The notes beneath the pieces were generated by a model. The model ran no database searches. It saw only the letters and a list, made by a program, of their open reading frames with translations, and was not told where the DNA came from. Positions 35,367 through 46,331 of a DNA stretch of 64,000 bases are shown here, piece after piece (position 1 is the stretch's first letter; each line of letters starts with the position of its first letter). Source of the DNA: Sipunculus nudus (Eukaryota > Annelida > Sipuncula > Golfingiida > Sipunculidae); the NCBI GenBank assembly GCA_026874595.1, contig CM049306.1, positions 66,470,019 through 66,534,018 on the forward strand, given 5' to 3'. A program made the translations under genes and the position numbers.

Positions 35367-35568
35367 GTAAGCACACCTGTTATTACCTGAGACATGCTCC
35401 ACTCTTGGAGATTGGAAAGTTAATAACATTGATTAAGATATTCATCTATAAGTTAAATAACGAGAGATGTGTTGTTGGTGTAGTATATTATGTACAGAGA
35501 TTTGTGGTAATATTATTTTTGGCAATCTGGAATTGTTAACAAACAGATTAAGAACAATTCTTTTTAGA

Positions 35569-36285
35569 TGGAGGAAGTAAAATTACTTTCACTTAATGTT
35601 AGGGGGCTGTAGAATTACATGAAACGAAGACAGTTATTTATTGGCTACATATTAAACAACATAACATAATATTTTTACTAGAAACACATAGTTCCTCAGA
35701 CGCGGCTTCGCAGTGGAAAGCTGGATTGGGACATTTGATGATTTTGAATTATGGAGATTTTAATGCTCGCGGTGTTGCTATATTAATAAAAAATAAATTA
35801 TCTCAAGATATACATAATATTTACATGGATAAGGATGGAAGAAATATCGTGCTAGATATTACTATTAGTGATTTACGTTTAAACGTATGCAATGTATATG
35901 CGCCAAACAGACCTAACCCTGAATTTTATATGAATTTATTCCATAAACTGGAAACTGAAAATTAAACTAATATTATTGGAGGCGATTGGAACACTGTCAT
36001 TAAGACTAAACTAGACAAAACTTCAATTACATATGCTGGCTATAATCGAGTTACCTCCACTCTGCATGATTGGATGGAGGAATTAGATCTGATAGATCCC
36101 TGGCGTTATTTAAATCCAAATAGAAGACAATTTACCTGGTCCCGATTGAATCCCAAGTATACAGCCAGCAGAATAGATTTTTTCCTCATTTCCAGAATAA
36201 TGATAAATTACACCAGAAGTGCTAAAATAACACAAGGTTATAAAACTGACCATTCAGCAATATATAGATCTTTGCATTAAATCCT
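35569..36285 (+). pseudogene. LINE ORF2: apurinic-type endonuclease domain
   Basis: Starting MEEVKLLSLNVRGL (35569), the motifs of the LINE endonuclease/exonuclease/phosphatase fold appear in order. They are LLETHSSSD, VCNVYAPNRP, IIGGDWNTV, RRQFTWSRLNP, SRIDFFLIS and KTDHSA (about 36240). These include the metal-binding Glu, the DxN pair and the final Asp-His. The nuclease nicks target DNA to start target-primed reverse transcription. Stops lie at 35611 and 35963, with shifts between segments. Confidence 0.88.
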
Positions 36286-36890
36286 TTCATAACAAACGTG
36301 GCCCAGGATTTTGGAAGCTTAATCTTTCATTATTAAGAGATAAGGACCTAGTTGAAAAAAAATGTAACAAAGAAACAGCAGAAGAAAATGAGGAAGCTAA
36401 TCCCAACTTGCTTTGGGATACAGTCAAAATGTCAAAACGAAGAACGTGTATCAGTCATGGTATTAATGAAAAAAGAAAGGAAAATCAGAAATAGTCTTTC
36501 TAAAACAGGAAATAAATAAAATTAAAAATCACCCTAATTACCCAAATACACTGCTTCGTCTGCAAGTTAAAGAAGCTGAAGAAAATTTAAATAAGTTGCT
36601 AGAGATTAAGACAAAAGGGGCGATTGTTCGGAGCAAAATAAGATGGTATGAAGAAGGAGAAAAATCTACAAAATACTTTCTGAACACGGAAAAACGAAAC
36701 CATAATAAAAAAAACTGATAAGTAAATTGAATAATGATGGAAATATAATTTATTATCCAAATGAGATATTAAAGGCAGAGACACTATTTTGAAAAATTAT
36801 TTACATCAGAACCTTCATATAGGCCACAAAAAATTAATAAATTTATACATAAACACAATATGCAGGTCAGAAAAATTAAAAATGTAACAG
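36286..36890 (+). pseudogene. LINE ORF2: endonuclease-RT linker
   Basis: Decayed reading with GPGFWKLNLSLL, then QVKEAEENLNKLLEIKTKGA and RWYEEGEKSTKYFLNTEKRN (about 36640). The last is typical of the segment before RT in L1/Tx1-type ORF2. Confidence 0.75.
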
Positions 36891-38170
36891 GGAGTGGTAA
36901 GCTAACTGAAGCAGAATTATTTCAAAGTATTAGATCTTTTAAAAATGGAAAATTTACCAGGAAGTGATGGACTTCAAATAGAATTTTATAAATTATTTTG
37001 GCAGGACATAAAACCTTATTTCATGGATCCTGTACATTACTCTTTTGAGGCAGGTTTATTACTAATAACACAAAGACAAGGTATAATCAGTCCATTACCA
37101 AAAAAAGGAAAAGATCATCAATATTAGAAAAACAGGAGTCCTCTTACTTTACTAAATTGCGATTATAAGATTATTTCAAAGGTCATATCAAATAGAATAA
37201 AGGCTGTAATTCCTGAACTAATCAATGATGACCAAACAGGTTTTATTAGTGGACGCTACATAGGTGAGAAAATTAATAAGGTAATTACACTGATAAATAA
37301 TATAAGTAACATGAAGCAAAAAGCTTTCCTACTGACAGTCGATTATAAAAAGGCAATATCAAAGATAAAGACAATGTATAATGAGAGTTGTATTATGAAT
37401 AACGGCTACAACTCCGGTTTCTTTAAGGTCTCTAGAGGAGTAAGACAGGGTTGTCCACTGTCACCCTTATTATTTGTATTGAGTATAGAATTACTAGCCA
37501 ATGTTAAAAGAGCAGAAAGTAATATTAAAGGTATAGATTATCAAAACAGTTTATTTAAAATAGCTCAGTATGGGGATGATACGGTTCTATTTCTTAAAGA
37601 TATTAAAAGTATTAGTTATGTTATTAAGTTTTTCATGAATTTAGTCATATATCAGGACTAAAAATTAATTTAGAAAAAACACATGTTATGCCAATGAGTA
37701 CAGGAAAATACACTGAAAACGATGAAGTTAGAAAACTGGGGCTTTCCTGGTGTTAATCAGGTAAATATACTGGGAGAAATAATAATAACAACGTCATTGC
37801 AAAATGTAATAAATTTTAACTATATCCCAAAAATAAATAAAATAAAAAGCATAATATCAGTCTGGTCAGAGAGAAACCTTACTCCAAAGGGGTAGATCAC
37901 TATTATTAAATCATTCATAATGTCACAATTTATTTAATTATTGTATGTATTACCAAGCCCACCGAAACATATTTTTTGCTCGAGTTGATAAAATGATGTA
38001 TAAATTAATATGGGGGAAAGGTAGAGAGTTAAAAAAATAAAGATCTTAATTGCCCCAAAAGAAGAAGGTGGCTTGGGGAGGAACCATTTATATTCTCAAG
38101 ATGCATCACTTAAAATTGCCTGGATAAAAAGGATTCTGTGTAAACTCCTGGAGAAAGGTTGTTCTACATA
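36891..38170 (+). pseudogene. LINE ORF2: reverse transcriptase, internally deleted
   Basis: Motifs seen are PGSDGLQIEFYK (about 36957), GIISPLPKKGKD, RSPLTLLNCDYKIISK, DQTGFISGRYIGE (about 37230), FLLTVDYKKA (about 37325), SRGVRQGCPLSPLLF (about 37430) and YGDDTVLF (about 37568; usually YADDT). Between VDYKKA and ISKIKTMYN about 20 conserved residues are missing. The LINE was therefore inactivated by deletion as well as by stops. Downstream thumb sequence is fragmentary. Confidence 0.88.
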
Positions 38171-38944
38171 ATTTTCAAATGGGTGAACATTCATTTAAGT
38201 GTAACCTTGCAGATCAGGCTAGAAAAGAAGTATGTAGGAGCTATATATGTTTTTGGGATGATGTGTTATCTGCTTGGTGTAAATACAATTATCATGTTCA
38301 CGTTGTGTATGATGATATAATGTGGCAAGGATTGTGGTTTAATTCTCATATCAGGAGAAATAATAGAGTATTTTTCTGTAGGAAACTATTTAATGATGGA
38401 GTGAATCATATTAAAGATATAGTCAGTACTTCACAACCAGAATCAGTTTGGATAAATTATCAAGAGATTTGTGATAAGTATAATGTACATATTGGTTTCC
38501 TTAGCTACCATGGACTATTAAGGGCAATTCCAGAAACATGGAAAATATTATAAAAAGCCACGATTGGCTCACAGCATTATCGCCAAGAATTTTTGTATAA
38601 TGGATAAATTTTTAACCAAAAAAGATGGCACAAAACAAGTGTATGTTGATATATTAAAGAAAACTTCAGTAAAGCCATAAAATACGGTTTTAAAATGGAA
38701 CACAGAATTCAATGGTGAAGAAGAAAATAAGATAATAAAAGGATTTGAAAATTTATATTTATCAACAATATCTAGTAAACTGCAATATTTTCAGTTTAGA
38801 ACCCTGCACCGCAGAGTGACACTGAACCCCTTTTTGTTCAGGATAAAGAAAATAGATTATAATAAGTGTTCCTTCTGCAAATCTTGTGATGAAACATTAT
38901 TACATTTTTTCTGGAAATGTGATTTCACGAAACTCTTTTGGAGA
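38171..38944 (+). pseudogene. LINE ORF2: C-terminal region with Cys/His motif
   Basis: The open frame 38179-38553 (FWDDVLSAWCKYNYHV, QGLWFNSHIRRNNRVFF) matches the minus-strand LINE at 51384-51130. Then LHRRVTLNPFLFRIKK and CSFCKSCDETLLHFFWKCDF (about 38868-38930) give a zinc-binding-like CxxC...H...C pattern. The frame is cut at 38944 by the inverted-repeat transposon and resumes at 43713. Confidence 0.82.
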
Positions 38945-39089
38945 TAGTCCAGCGGTTAAGATCCCATATTAAAAAGAATTGTGCAAAAAATTAAAGAAGC
39001 ATGAAAGTTGGCAAAACTGTTCTTTGGAGCTTAATGGTGAATTTCAGATATAGGGCCAAGCTGAAAATAAATTATCTTGGCCAAAATCC

Positions 39090-39112
39090 AAGATGGCGGC
39101 CAAGATGGCCGC
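39090..39112 (+). promoter_or_regulatory. YY1-like motif pair in transposon end
   Basis: AAGATGGCGGCCAAGATGG contains the YY1 core AAGATGGCGGC followed by AAGATGGCCGCC. The mirror pair (GCCATCTTGGCCGCCATCTT) lies in the right end at about 43559-43579. Sequence match only. Confidence 0.45.
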
Positions 39113-39694
39113 CGGAATTCAAAATGTCAATAACATGAGTAATAATGTCGCTAGAAAGCATTGCAAGTACTCTATTTATATGTATTATGGACTGAGTGAT
39201 TCAATTTTTGAGGTTCAAAACCTCTCAAGATACTCATCATTTGTTTTTTTTTAATAACAAGAGTTGGGTAATATTCCTAAATAGTTCAGCGGTTATGCTG
39301 CATATATAAAAAAGAATTGTTTTAAAGATGAAAGAAGAAGGAAACTTGGAATAATGGTTGTCCAAACCATACTCAATATTTCTAGATAAGAGGCCAACCG
39401 GAATTCAAAATCCAAGATGTCGGACAAGATGACCGCCGAATTATGAAATAATATATGCGGTGTTATTTGTCCTAGAATATATTGCAAGTGCACTGTTTCT
39501 ATGTTTTTGGTTTGAGAAATCCATTTATAAGGGTTTCAATTCAGTATAATGACTCTTTGAATGAAATCTAGTTTTATTTGGTATTATAACTGTGCTAAAT
39601 TGCCTTTTTTCAAGCACATTGAACGGTAAAGCTTATTTGTTGAATACTGTGCTGAAATGTAATATATATGTGAATTTTAAATATATGAACACTA

Positions 39695-39850
39695 TGTCTG
39701 TTTCAGTGTACTGAGTGGTAAAACGCTCAGCTCTCCCCACTTGTGACGAAGGTTTTATAACCGGTGTTGCTATGAGAGTGATTTGTAGTGGTTCTCCTTG
39801 ACTTCTGATTCTAACCACCCGAACAGAACACCACCATCCGAGTCATGGAG
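39695..39850 (+). repeat. Possible tRNA-derived SINE fragment
   Basis: GAGTGGTAAAACGCTCAG resembles a tRNA D-arm/A box, and GGTTTTATAACC about 35 nt downstream resembles a decayed B box. The D-arm-like word recurs on the minus strand near 42870. Confidence 0.35.
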
Positions 39851-40531
39851 GTATCTTGAATTAGTTATATATTATAACTAGTTGTACAATCCATGTAAAA
39901 TAATTTTCATTTGTTTATAAATTTTATTTCAGACTGAATGCGTGTTTGGCAGGATACACACACTGGTAGAAGCGCACTCTTGTCAGGTGTATAGATCCAA
40001 TGACTCTGTCACTATGAGGTGATGGTGCAGCCTTCAGACTCTTTTCTTGCATGAAGACAGAATCAGTACACATTTAGAAGCTCACAACATTATGCTGTAT
40101 GCTTTCTTGATAAAGAATAGATTTAGACCTGTTGGTATCACTCTCTATGAGAATTAGGTTATCCATTCGATAAAGACGGTATCTTATTAAAAATGAAGTC
40201 ATAACCTTTCGTTAAGACATTAGAGGGAATATCTTGGTTTCTGGTGAGATTTCACCATTATGCCATAGAGACATCGCGAAGGGGTTCGAAATGGATACCT
40301 ACAACTCCGATGTCCAAAGCCGTGTCCACTAGGTGACGTCCTACCCCTTAATATGCTATCTTTGTACTGTGATGATTGTGACACCACAGCATGACAGATA
40401 CTTGTGCAGTTTATTTACCTGCTACTTTGGTGATGTATGGTAAGATTATCCTTACCAATCAGCTAACATGGACTTTGCCTTTCCCGTTATTGTCTTAAAA
40501 TACTTTAATGCCTACATAATGCACACCTTTT

Positions 40532-40938
40532 TGTTACGGGGTGACATAAAAGCGGACCGAACTGTCTCGCTGGTGAAGCTTGCTTTTCTAGCGAAGCGAT
40601 TGGTACGCGGGACTTGTGCGTCACCGACATGGGTTCGAAACCGAGATCGGCCCAGAATTTTCCCCTGAATAATTTGTTTTCCTTATAAAATGGGGGCTCG
40701 TCTAACGTGACGGTAAACTTTGTGGCCCAGGGAATAAATCACCGAAGGTGTGACCTCTGGGATAGTCTTGTTCTGATAGCAGACCTCTCTTAAGAGGGGG
40801 TGTTACGGGGTGATATAAAAGCGGACCGAACTGTCTCGCTGGTGAAGCTTGCTTTTCTAGCGAAGCGGTTGGTACCGACATGGGTTCGAAACCGGGATCG
40901 GCCCAGAATTTTCCCCTGAATAATTGGTCTTCCTAACA
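40532..40938 (+). mobile_element. Miniature LTR element (TRIM-like) with pol III boxes
   Basis: Direct terminal repeats 40532-40687 (156 bp) and 40801-40938 (138 bp; 18 bp shorter internally) begin TGTTACGGGGTGA. The right copy ends CTAACA, while the left end has decayed to CTTATA. Just inside the left repeat is TGGGGGCTCGTC (40691-40702), a tRNA-Pro-type primer site. Just before the right repeat is AAGAGGGGG (40792-40800), a polypurine tract. TTTT flanks both sides (40528-40531, 40939-40942). The internal region is only about 113 bp and non-coding. Each repeat contains an A-box match (TAGCGAAGCGG in the right copy) and the B-box match GGTTCGAAACC at tRNA-like spacing. It must be mobilised in trans. 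Confidence 0.88.
40589..40642 (+). promoter_or_regulatory. tRNA-like pol III A and B boxes inside the LTR
   Basis: A box TAGCGAAGCGA (40589-40599) and B box GGTTCGAAACC (40632-40642), 32 nt apart. The right-hand repeat has TAGCGAAGCGG and the same B box but closer spacing because of the 18-bp deletion. A TATAAAAGCGG word sits near the start of the right repeat (40815). Confidence 0.6.
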
Positions 40939-40942
40939 TTTT

Positions 40943-42540
40943 ATATCACTAACACGTATTTATAGATATTATTAGAAATAAAAAATATTTACATCTATTT
41001 GAAATAAATTACCCCCATGTGCACATGATGCAAAGTTGTGGATCGCACAGAGCCCTGCACATAAGATAAACAGAACCGATAGTTAGTCAATTGGAATTGT
41101 GCGATTTACCAGAAGAAAACACTGTTTTCCTGTCAGATCTAAAAGTAAATATTTAGGAATAAGCTAGAAAAAAGTTGATGGCGAAATTACAAAATTTTAT
41201 GTAATAAACTATTCTGTTAAGTATTATTAATATTCAGAAATAATAATCAGAACTAGTCTATTCTCATTAATGTATGTCCACTTGATGAAGCATGTGGTAT
41301 GAAATACAATTTTCCCAAACATTCTGCATTTGGGTATAAAGCTGACAGAAAGTGAAAAATCAATTTACCGCCAAAGCACAGCAGCTTCAAGCACAGAACC
41401 GTTACATTCAAATATCAAGTCAATAAAAACTCAAACCAAACTTTGTACTGAATATTGAAGAAAACAAGATGATGAAGATAAAATGTATGTCTGGAACCTA
41501 AGGGTTAATTATAATTTTTACATCCATACATCTATGAAAATTCAAAAGCCACAAGAGCCAAAATTTAAAAGTTTTCAAGCCACAGCTGGCTTAAAAAATG
41601 GCAGCACTGACTCCTGAAGCTTGATACATGTGATAAATATTCTAATAATACATGCATGTACTACATGAGTCTACAAGTGTCCATAATGTTAGCAAATGAA
41701 AGTATTTTGTTGACAACAACACGTCATGCAAAGTAAATGCCAACTCGTTAAAAAGGAAAAGTTTAAAATCACGAAAACAGCATCACCGCAAAAAGTAGTG
41801 ATATTTTGCTGATACCCGTTGAATATTTCGTACGTGCATCAGCACAACATCACAATACATGTATTAGCAATCTGCAAAGGTATCTACATGTATGTTGATT
41901 ATGTCATGCATTCAGCACCATAACACAAAGGTAGCATTAAGCAACATGTAATGCTCCTCTGAATGTGTGCTGATTCTGTCTTTATGTCAGCATACAGTGT
42001 GAAACCCATAATCTTGTTGCAAAAGAAGCAAAGAATCTATACAGCAAACAGGTGTGAGCTTCTTCATATGTGTATATCCTGTCATGCACGCATGTAGTGT
42101 AAATAAACTATAGATACGATTTCCCGTTGAAACACGCATGGTGTTCAAATAAATGTAATTAGTACATGTTTATTAAATTTAAGCACTACAATCTGATATT
42201 TCCCTGTTTCACTGACAAAGGATTACATGAATGTGAAGATGATCGTAAAATTTAATATCATGTTTGTAGATTTTAACAAATCCTTACTATTCTTCGCAGA
42301 TGTATCAAGCTCAAAATTTGATACCAGACATGATAGCTAAATTTCTTTCATCCATCGCCTCTTCGTAATTCAAACAGAAGAAATCAGAAAAATTAATATT
42401 ATAAAACATAGCTCAGTACTGGGCTGAAAATTCAGTATTCAACAAATTTTACCAGATTTTACCGTTGGATGTGCTGATGAAAAGGACACTTTAGCAAAAT
42501 TTTAATACCTAGGGCCTACACAGATGGCATAGAATCTACC
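40943..42540. other. Interior of the inverted-repeat transposon, no gene seen
   Basis: AT-rich, no credible ORF. Loosely repeated segments occur: CAGGTGTGAGCTT(C/T)TT.ATATGT at about 42049 and 42540, with GATGTGCT.GA.AAA.GAC at about 42470 and 43384. An old tandem duplication of roughly 0.5 kb is likely. Confidence 0.45.
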
Positions 42541-42669
42541 AGGTGTGAGCTTTTTATATGTCTCTATCCTGCCACGCACACATTGAGTCTGATATAATAA
42601 CTATAAGCAAGATAAACTTTATTTTATTTGGATTGTTTATTTTATTATTATATATCTTTATATTGATTG

Positions 42670-42870
42670 CACAATTAGTTATTATAACTATTACAAGCCC
42701 CTCTCCATGGCTCGAATTGTTACACTCGTTTATATATAGGGGTGGAGGAAATCGGAGGACACTGAGAAAACAACCGACCTTGGACGGACTACAACAACCC
42801 ACTCTGATAGGAACGATGTTGATCAAATCCGGGGCGCTAGTGTAGATAGACGAGCGGTTTACCACTCGAC
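42670..42870 (-). repeat. Possible tRNA-derived SINE fragment (minus)
   Basis: On the minus strand GACAGTCGAGTGGTAAACCGCTCG (about 42850-42874) looks like a tRNA D-arm, followed by GGATTTGATCAAC as a weak B box. The partner of this word is at 39710. Confidence 0.35.
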
Positions 42871-42918
42871 TGTCCATTTCATTACATTGAAACAGACATA
42901 CGGCTCAAAAACTTTAAA

Positions 42919-42919
<1 letters not shown>

Positions 42920-42968
<49 letters not shown>
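42920..42968. repeat. (AT)n microsatellite
   Basis: About 49 bp of alternating AT. Confidence 0.95.
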
Positions 42969-42970
<2 letters not shown>

Positions 42971-43712
42971 GACAACAGAGTTTTATTTATGCATTTGATA
43001 GCCTATTTCCCAATGGCACTAGCAAAGGTTTACACGAAAGTTACATTGATCGTAGAATTCAAATACATGTATGTAGGTTTCGAATATCTGAATGATTAGT
43101 GTTTTTATGGACATATCAAGTTATCAATTTTATTTTAGATTTTGACAGACAAGTTCCTTGCAACCATTACCTCTTCGAAGCAATTACATTGATCAGCATG
43201 CAAATAAAGGGAAATTAAAAGGATGAAATATGAAATAATGCAATCAAAACTGTTCTACAATTCAAGCATCAACATGCATGATAAAACAAACAAACCTGGG
43301 CAAGAGAATGGAACTTTCATTTGAGAAAAATCACAAAGTATGCGACTACTGTGCAGAACTCAAAATATAATGTTTCCTGTTCGATGTGCTAGACAAAGAC
43401 AAATTTAGCATTCTAAACCAGAATTCATTCATACAGTCAGTATACAGACTTTAAACCCTTACAAATGAATTTCGTGACCCCAAAAACATAGAATAGTGCA
43501 CTTGAAATGCAATCTAGGGCAAATAAAACCGGATATATTGATATTTCATAATACGGCAGCCATCTTGGCCGCCATCTTGGATTTTGACAAAGATAGGATG
43601 AATTCCGCCTGGCTCTATATCTGAAAATATTGAGTATGGTATGGACAACTGTTATGCCAAGTTTCATGCTTCTTTCATGTTTTGCACAATTCTTCTCTTA
43701 ACAGCTGGACTA

Positions 43713-44148
43713 AGAAATGTATTGTTGGTGTTAAAGCAACATGGTTCAGTCAGTTCCACATACACATGGACTATGGAGAATGTTATTTTAGGATGTAATT
43801 ATGATAACTGGATGAACTTTTTAACTTTGATGGTAAAGAGGCATATATTGCTAGATGTGCTAATAAAAAGCGAACGAAAGAGGGGGTTCAATATTTTATT
43901 AAAGCCAGTTTGAATATTGAAAAAGAAACTGCAATAAAAAATGACAAGTTAAACCAACATCATATCAAGTGGGCGCCAATTATGTGTATACTAGAAGATT
44001 TATTAAATAATTGTTTAATTTTAAGAGTATCAAAAGGTAAACTTAGTTATAAGGAAGCTGAAAATGATAGTATTATTGTGATGTGCTATATGAATGTTGT
44101 ATGTTTTTTTTGTATAATAATATAAAATATAAAAAAAATGAAAAAAAA
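43713..44148 (+). pseudogene. LINE ORF2 C-terminal end and A-rich tail
   Basis: Resuming after the transposon, the frame gives NVLLVLKQHGSV and MENVILGCNYDNWMNFLTLM. After a frame change come NIEKETAIKNDKLNQHHIKW and a stop at about 44125. An AATATAAAATATAAAAAAAA-type tail reaches 44148. The tail meets gypsy integrase sequence at the 13-bp duplication, marking the LINE 3' end. Confidence 0.82.
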
Positions 44149-44161
44149 AATGCAAGTTCTT

Positions 44162-45060
44162 TTTCTCCAACCTTGAATTCTTGATTCCTAGCTTTCTTAT
44201 CATACAATGTTTTCATTTTAGTCCGAGCTCTGGCCAAATTTTGTCTAGCTTAATCACATGTATCATTTAATCTTTCTTTGAACTTGACCACATAATCCAG
44301 AATAGTCCTTTGTGTACTCTGTTCATTAAGCCATTGATCTTTGATTACATTCAAAGGATCTTTTCTAGTATGACCAAACATGAGTTAGAACGGAGTGAAC
44401 CCAAGTGACTCTTGTACAGAATCTCTGACCACAAATAACAATAGCGGGACGCCTTCTTCCCTATCCCTCTTGTTATAACAACAATAAGCCTTTAACAGAT
44501 TTTCAAAGTAGAACGAAATCTCTCTAAAGCGCCTTCAGATTGTGGGTGATAAGCACTTGAAATGATTTGATGTACACCTCATTCATTAGTCAACTGCTGG
44601 AATAGTCCAGATGTAAAATTTGAACCTTGGTCAGACTGAATTTCTTTAGGAATACCAAACATATTAAAGAATTTGATCAAAGCTTTAGCGACAGTTCGCG
44701 CTTTAATATTTCTCAGAGGGATGGCCTCCGGAAATCTTGTTGCAGTACACATTATGGTCAACAAATACCGATTTCCGTTGCTCATTTTGATCTTGGTAAT
44801 GAGCCTACACAATCTATAATGACATGAGTCATAGGTTCTTCCATGACTGGAATAGGCTTTTGGCGAATCATGACTGTATTTTCTTACCAATTGGCAAATG
44901 TGACAAGTTTTACAAAACTGAGCAATATCTTGATTCATCCCAGGCCAAAAGAAATGCCTCATTATCTTTTCTTTAGTTTTGTTTACGCCAAAATGTCCTG
45001 GCAAAGGTGATTCATGAGCTACTTTCATAATTTCTGGTCTTTATACTATAGGACTACGAT
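44162..45060 (-). pseudogene. pol: Integrase of outer gypsy element, N-terminal and core
   Basis: The minus-strand frame from 45028 has an H2C2 finger (ESPLPGHFGVNKTKEK, FCKTCHICQL), then in shifted frame the first core Asp region. Next are ATRFPEAIPLRNIKARTV and IQSDQGSNFTSG (second Asp). Toward 44400 come ESLGFTPF and the start of the C-terminal module, ending at VGEKE where the LINE is inserted. The rest is at 27459-27300. Stops and shifts lie at about 44578, 44460 and 44250. Confidence 0.85.
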
Positions 45061-45289
45061 CTGATTTACTGTAGCCCAATCCTCTGATGACAGAATATCT
45101 TTAGGTTTCCATTTTCTCATCAAAATATCATCATGTAAGTAATAACCTAAAGATACTTAGTCTAATTCTTCAGATGACAATACTAAATCATACAAATGTG
45201 TAAGACCTGTATCATTCTTTTGTTCTTTCAATAGATTAGTTCTATTCCCTAAAGGAAATGTCTCATCCGATATCTTCTCAGCTCTTTTC
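45061..45289 (-). pseudogene. Gag-integrase junction, protease deleted
   Basis: The minus strand reads KRAEKISDETFPLGNR, then THLYDLVLSSEELD and DWATVNQI, the spacer that lies after protease in the plus-strand copy. Gag sequence stops immediately upstream. Zinc knuckle and protease (about 1 kb in the sister copy) are missing through deletion. Confidence 0.7.
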
Positions 45290-45965
45290 TCATATTGCTT
45301 TCTCATGAGCTAATTCAATAACTGTTTGATTGAAATGACTTTTTAAATTCTGAAACTTTTGTCTGTAAGCTTCAGGTACTAACTCATATGCATGCATGAC
45401 AGCAGATTTGAGAGTTTCATTGTTTGAACAATCTTGTACAGATAAAGCAGAATAAACCTCTTGGGCTTTACCAGTGAATACACTTTGCGCCAAGGTAGGC
45501 CATTACTCTAATGGCCACCCAAGATTTTTAGTTACTTTTTCAAAAAGTGGGAAGAATTTATCAACTTCTTTCTTGTTGAAAGTGGGAACTTATTTAATGT
45601 ATTTGTCAGGGTCTAAAATTCCACCCGTTGCTGATTTCTCTTTTTCTTCCCCAGATTTTAATTTTAATATCAATTCTAATTCTTTTATTCCCAATTCTAT
45701 CCTTTTTATTTCTGATTCTTTTTCTCTCAATTTCATTTCTCTCTCTTCTCTCCACCTAGATTCTTGTAATTCTAATTCCTTCAATTTCAGTTGATACTCA
45801 AATTGTTTGAAGTCAGTTCCTTTAGGTGGCTCAAGTGGATATAAGTCCAAAGTAGAGGATTCAAATACATCAATATCCACAAAATAATCCACAATATTTC
45901 TTTTCAATTCTGCTTTTCTCATAGACTGTTTTCCTTCTAATTCTAGTTTGCTACAAGTTTCTAAT
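45290..45965 (-). pseudogene. gag: Gag of outer gypsy element
   Basis: Minus-strand frames 45922-45590 and 45493-45290 give RKAELKRNIVDYFVD, a charged coiled-coil (LELQESRWREEREMKLREK, EIKRIELGIKELELILK) and ILDPDKYIK. After a break come QSVFTGKAQEVYSALSVQ and AYELVPEAYRQKFQNLKSH. It is the same protein as 29627-30375 in the plus copy and ends at the deletion. Confidence 0.85.
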
Positions 45966-46310
45966 AATTCATTTTTTTTTCATTTGGTCTAAGACCTTTG
46001 TAGTAGGGTTTGTTATAATTTGTCAATTTCCATTTTGAAAATATGGTACCTCAAAAATCATACAAATACAGATGACACCTGACAGGGTGAAATACTTATC
46101 CTTATTCCACTAAATACAGGACTACTAAATACATTATATCAATATTTTACAAAGTGTCTTTCATATTTTATAAAAACTATCTTAGAAATTAAAGTGAACC
46201 CGTACAAAAATAGACTTTAAATCAGTAGACAAAATACAAAACAGTTAAGAAAATGTTAAATACAACCTTAATTCAATCCCCTAAACAAAACGAACCAAAG
46301 AGAAAAGCGA

Positions 46311-46325
46311 ACGGACGAGCCCCCA
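46311..46325 (-). promoter_or_regulatory. Primer binding site, tRNA-Pro type (outer element)
   Basis: TGGGGGCTCGTCCGT on the minus strand, 6 nt inside the 5' LTR. The first 14 nt fit the tRNA-Pro 3' end, a longer match than in the plus-strand copy. Confidence 0.85.
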
Positions 46326-46331
46326 TTAATA

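Larger units (their letters stand above)
38945..43712. mobile_element. 4.77-kb inverted-repeat DNA transposon, AGA duplication
   Basis: The ends read TAGTCCAGCGGTTAAGA (38945) and the complement of TAGTCCAGCTGTTAAGA (43712). Homology between the inverted ends extends about 280-300 bp. AGA flanks both sides (38942-38944, 43713-43715). Removing the element plus one AGA rejoins the LINE reading frame exactly (...LFWR then NVLLVLKQ...), which supports the boundaries. A second left-type end (TAGTTCAGCGGTTA) lies at 39282. No transposase ORF is visible, so the element is non-autonomous or gutted. A 3-bp duplication is compatible with several superfamilies, and I cannot assign one. Confidence 0.82.
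27460..44148 (+). mobile_element. L1/Tx1-like LINE carrying two nested insertions
   Basis: LINE sequence occupies 27460-28759 (5' region, ORF1), 35371-38944 (ORF2) and 43713-44148 (ORF2 end, A-rich tail), about 5.3 kb in all. It is flanked by AATGTAAGTACTT / AATGCAAGTTCTT, an imperfect 13-bp target duplication within gypsy integrase. Both the size and a 5' leader before ORF1 suggest an originally near full-length copy. A gypsy element (28760-35366) sits between the ORFs and an inverted-repeat DNA transposon (38945-43712) near the C-terminus. There are numerous stops, and RT has an internal deletion. Confidence 0.8.

Noticed and set aside
40589-40642. A functional tRNA gene
   Set aside because: A and B boxes match, but acceptor and anticodon stems do not pair, and the sequence is part of a terminal repeat.
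40468-40668. 66-codon frame over the miniature LTR element
   Set aside because: It lies across the LTR boundary and is not conserved in the second LTR because of the 18-bp difference.
40532-40938. Hammerhead-ribozyme retrozyme
   Set aside because: I looked for the CTGANGA and GAAA core in the LTRs and did not find it in the needed arrangement.
42554-42877. Overlapping 95- and 107-codon frames on both strands
   Set aside because: AT-rich, hydrophobic by composition, and overlapping a probable SINE fragment.
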